From: Candidatus Omnitrophica bacterium UBA1562
GTDB taxonomy: Bacteria; Omnitrophota; Gorgyraeia; Gygaellales; Profunditerraquicolaceae
Assembly: GCA_002322525.1 (NCBI GenBank)
Contig: DCOU01000062.1
Coordinates: 1-5,169, forward strand
Direction: 5' to 3'
DNA length: 5,169 bases
The notes beneath the pieces were generated by a model. The model had not been told where the DNA came from. It did not search any database and was given only the letters and a program-made list of their open reading frames with translations. Positions 4,407 to 5,169 of this stretch are shown here, piece by piece. Each line of letters opens with the position of its first letter. The first letter of the stretch is position 1. The translations under genes and the position numbers were made by a program.

Positions 4407-4436
4407 TAGGACATTTTAGGACACGGTTTTAGGACA
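4407..4436 (+). repeat. Three direct repeats of TAGGACA
   Basis: TAGGACA occurs at 4407-4413, 4417-4423 and 4430-4436, spaced 10 and 13 bp, the last two preceded by TTT. The words AGGACACGGTTTT recall short GGGACA/GGACACGG-type repeats that I remember lying next to REP-associated (Y1) transposase genes in many genomes. No transposase is present here, so this may be a leftover repeat or a regulator site. Confidence 0.6.
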
Positions 4437-4563
4437 TTAGAAACGCCTATTATAAGATTTCAGTTTAGTTTAGGTTGCCTAAATAGATAAAACCGCCTTT
4501 ATAATGGCGAATAGTTATTTTCACAACCATATGTATTACTTGAGGTTGTGAATTTCGTCTGGC
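4437..4563. other. Gene-free spacer with three palindromes
   Basis: No reading frame is supported here. It holds TTTAGG-TTG-CCTAAA (4469-4483, 6-bp stem). It also has a near-palindrome CGCC-T-TTATAA-T-GGCG (4494-4509), partly echoed by ACGCCTATTATAAG at 4443-4456. The third is a perfect 9-bp inverted repeat, TTCACAACC (4520-4528) / GGTTGTGAA (4544-4552), with a 15-nt loop. None is followed by a T-run, so operator or repeat-element roles fit better than termination. Confidence 0.55.
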
Positions 4564-4670
4564 GTCCAGTTCGGGCAGCCAATTTCGAACTTGGACTCGA
4601 ACTTGACAGAGCAATTGAAAATTGAAATTCGAAAATATTTGAAAACGTCCAAGTCGCTATCGGTTTGGAC
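4564..4670 (+). promoter_or_regulatory. Structured leader with alternative stems upstream of the last gene
   Basis: GTCCA-GTTCG (4564-4573) pairs with CGAAC-T-TGGAC (4586-4596), 10 pairs with one bulged T and a 12-nt loop. TTGGAC at 4591-4596 can instead pair with GTCCAA at 4647-4652, which can in turn pair with a second TTGGAC at 4665-4670. The stems are mutually exclusive. TCGAACTTG is repeated at 4585-4593 and 4597-4605, and ATTGAAA is tandem at 4614-4627. A perfect TTGACA (4603-4608) has no acceptable -10 at normal spacing. The segment ends just before the AGGAGG (4681-4686) of the next gene, so it may be its untranslated leader. Confidence 0.4.
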
Positions 4671-4690
4671 ACTAATCGAAAGGAGGGGGT

Positions 4691-5169
4691 ATGAGGGGTA
4701 TTAAGAAGGCGGTGTTGGGAGTGGTTTTGTTTGCGGTGTTATTTGTTTTTGCGCCGTATTCTCTAGCACAACAGCTCGATTATTCCGAAGAGGAGCTCGC
4801 AAGCGATACGGTTGAGGCATCTGATGTTTTAGAAGAAGATGATATCGTCAAAGAGACGGGTTATTCTAAAGACGGCTTAAGGAGTATGAGGGTAAATGAC
4901 CCTCAGAAATTTAATCAAATCGTCAGCCAGAGGATAGATCACCTAAAAGACTTGCGACAGAATAACCCCGAGAGATATCAGAAAATTATGGAGCGCGTTA
5001 AACAGAGGAAGGCAGAGAGACTGGAGCGGCTCAAGCAGGAAAATCCTGAGCGTTATAACAAGGTTATGGAACGGCGTCGTGCGTGGTTAGATAAAAAAGA
5101 GGATTTGTTGGATAGGCGCGAAGATGTTAAAGACCGCAGAGAAAATGTGCGTGACCACAGAGAAGACGT
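4691..5169 (+). CDS. Exported, highly charged repeat protein (partial, runs off the window)
   Basis: The ATG follows AGGAGG (4681-4686) at close spacing and stays open for 159 codons to the window end. Residues 1-26 are a signal peptide (two Lys, a hydrophobic core, likely cleavage after SLA), so the product is periplasmic or secreted. Next comes an acidic linker (about 34-60). After it are three copies of an N-x-P-x-[KR]-[FY]-x-x-[IV] unit, with prolines at 71, 93 and 119, joined by Lys/Arg/Glu-rich helices such as RKAERLERLKQ. From about residue 135 it becomes a heptad series: KKEDLLD, RREDVKD, RRENVRD, HRED. This suggests a long charged helix or coiled coil. I do not recognise a named family. 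Repeat number often varies in such genes, and the true length is unknown here. The structured spacer upstream may regulate it. Confidence 0.8.
   Translation, partial: MRGIKKAVLGVVLFAVLFVFAPYSLAQQLDYSEEELASDTVEASDVLEEDDIVKETGYSKDGLRSMRVNDPQKFNQIVSQRIDHLKDLRQNNPERYQKIMERVKQRKAERLERLKQENPERYNKVMERRRAWLDKKEDLLDRREDVKDRRENVRDHRED

Noticed and set aside
4603..4608. Perfect TTGACA as promoter of the last gene.
   Set aside because: No acceptable -10 lies 16-18 bp downstream; the region is a low-complexity ATTGAAA tract.
3278..4627. CRISPR array from the short repeats.
   Set aside because: Repeat units are 7-12 bp, tandem or irregularly spaced, without unique spacers of constant length, and no cas genes are seen.

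Overview
The window reads as chromosome from an uncultivated, fairly AT-rich, Gram-negative (diderm) bacterium with a normal stop-codon set: both well-conserved genes end in TGA. A lipobox-bearing entericidin-like lipoprotein and an exported charged-repeat protein imply an outer membrane or periplasm. A korC-gltX pairing, a compact GltX and 'ADEWMHENLW'-type lipoprotein tails remind me of Omnitrophota and related lineages. That placement comes from memory, not from a search.

Layout. Positions 1-1882 are a housekeeping operon fragment. It holds the gamma subunit of a 2-oxoacid:ferredoxin oxidoreductase (korC-like), then gltX (glutamyl-tRNA synthetase) joined by an ATGA overlap. A second ATGA overlap leads into a tiny entericidin-like lipoprotein gene that carries an in-frame TGA. 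Positions 2034-3008 are a mobile-looking insert at a glutamine tRNA locus: an 18-nt 5' fragment of one tRNA-Gln gene, a structured leader, a two-motif LAGLIDADG homing endonuclease with an N-terminal zinc finger, and, 2 bp after its stop, a complete tRNA-Gln(CUG) of different sequence.

Positions 3009-3610 hold a small one-helix membrane protein, three 12-bp tandem repeats, and the N-terminal stump of a Fic-family protein that ends in an inverted repeat before any catalytic motif. Positions 3611-4389 are the most suggestive unit. Two promoter-like elements precede a predicted ~60-nt RNA made of two adjacent hairpins with the same CUCGU loop, the second being a strong terminator. Ten bases after its T-run comes an NYN-domain (PIN-like) putative ribonuclease with no visible Shine-Dalgarno. 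Positions 4390-4690 are gene-free but rich in short direct and inverted repeats. Positions 4691-5169 begin an exported charged-repeat protein that runs off the window.

Functionally, the left third is central metabolism and translation. GltX and tRNA-Gln are neighbours, which fits a lineage making Gln-tRNA by transamidation of misacylated Glu-tRNA(Gln), but this is only inferred. The rest is accessory DNA: a homing endonuclease, a decayed Fic gene, a possible RNA-plus-nuclease module and repeat-rich spacers. The best candidates for something undescribed are the homing endonuclease/replacement-tRNA cassette (2034-3008) and the twin-hairpin RNA plus NYN nuclease (3671-4389).
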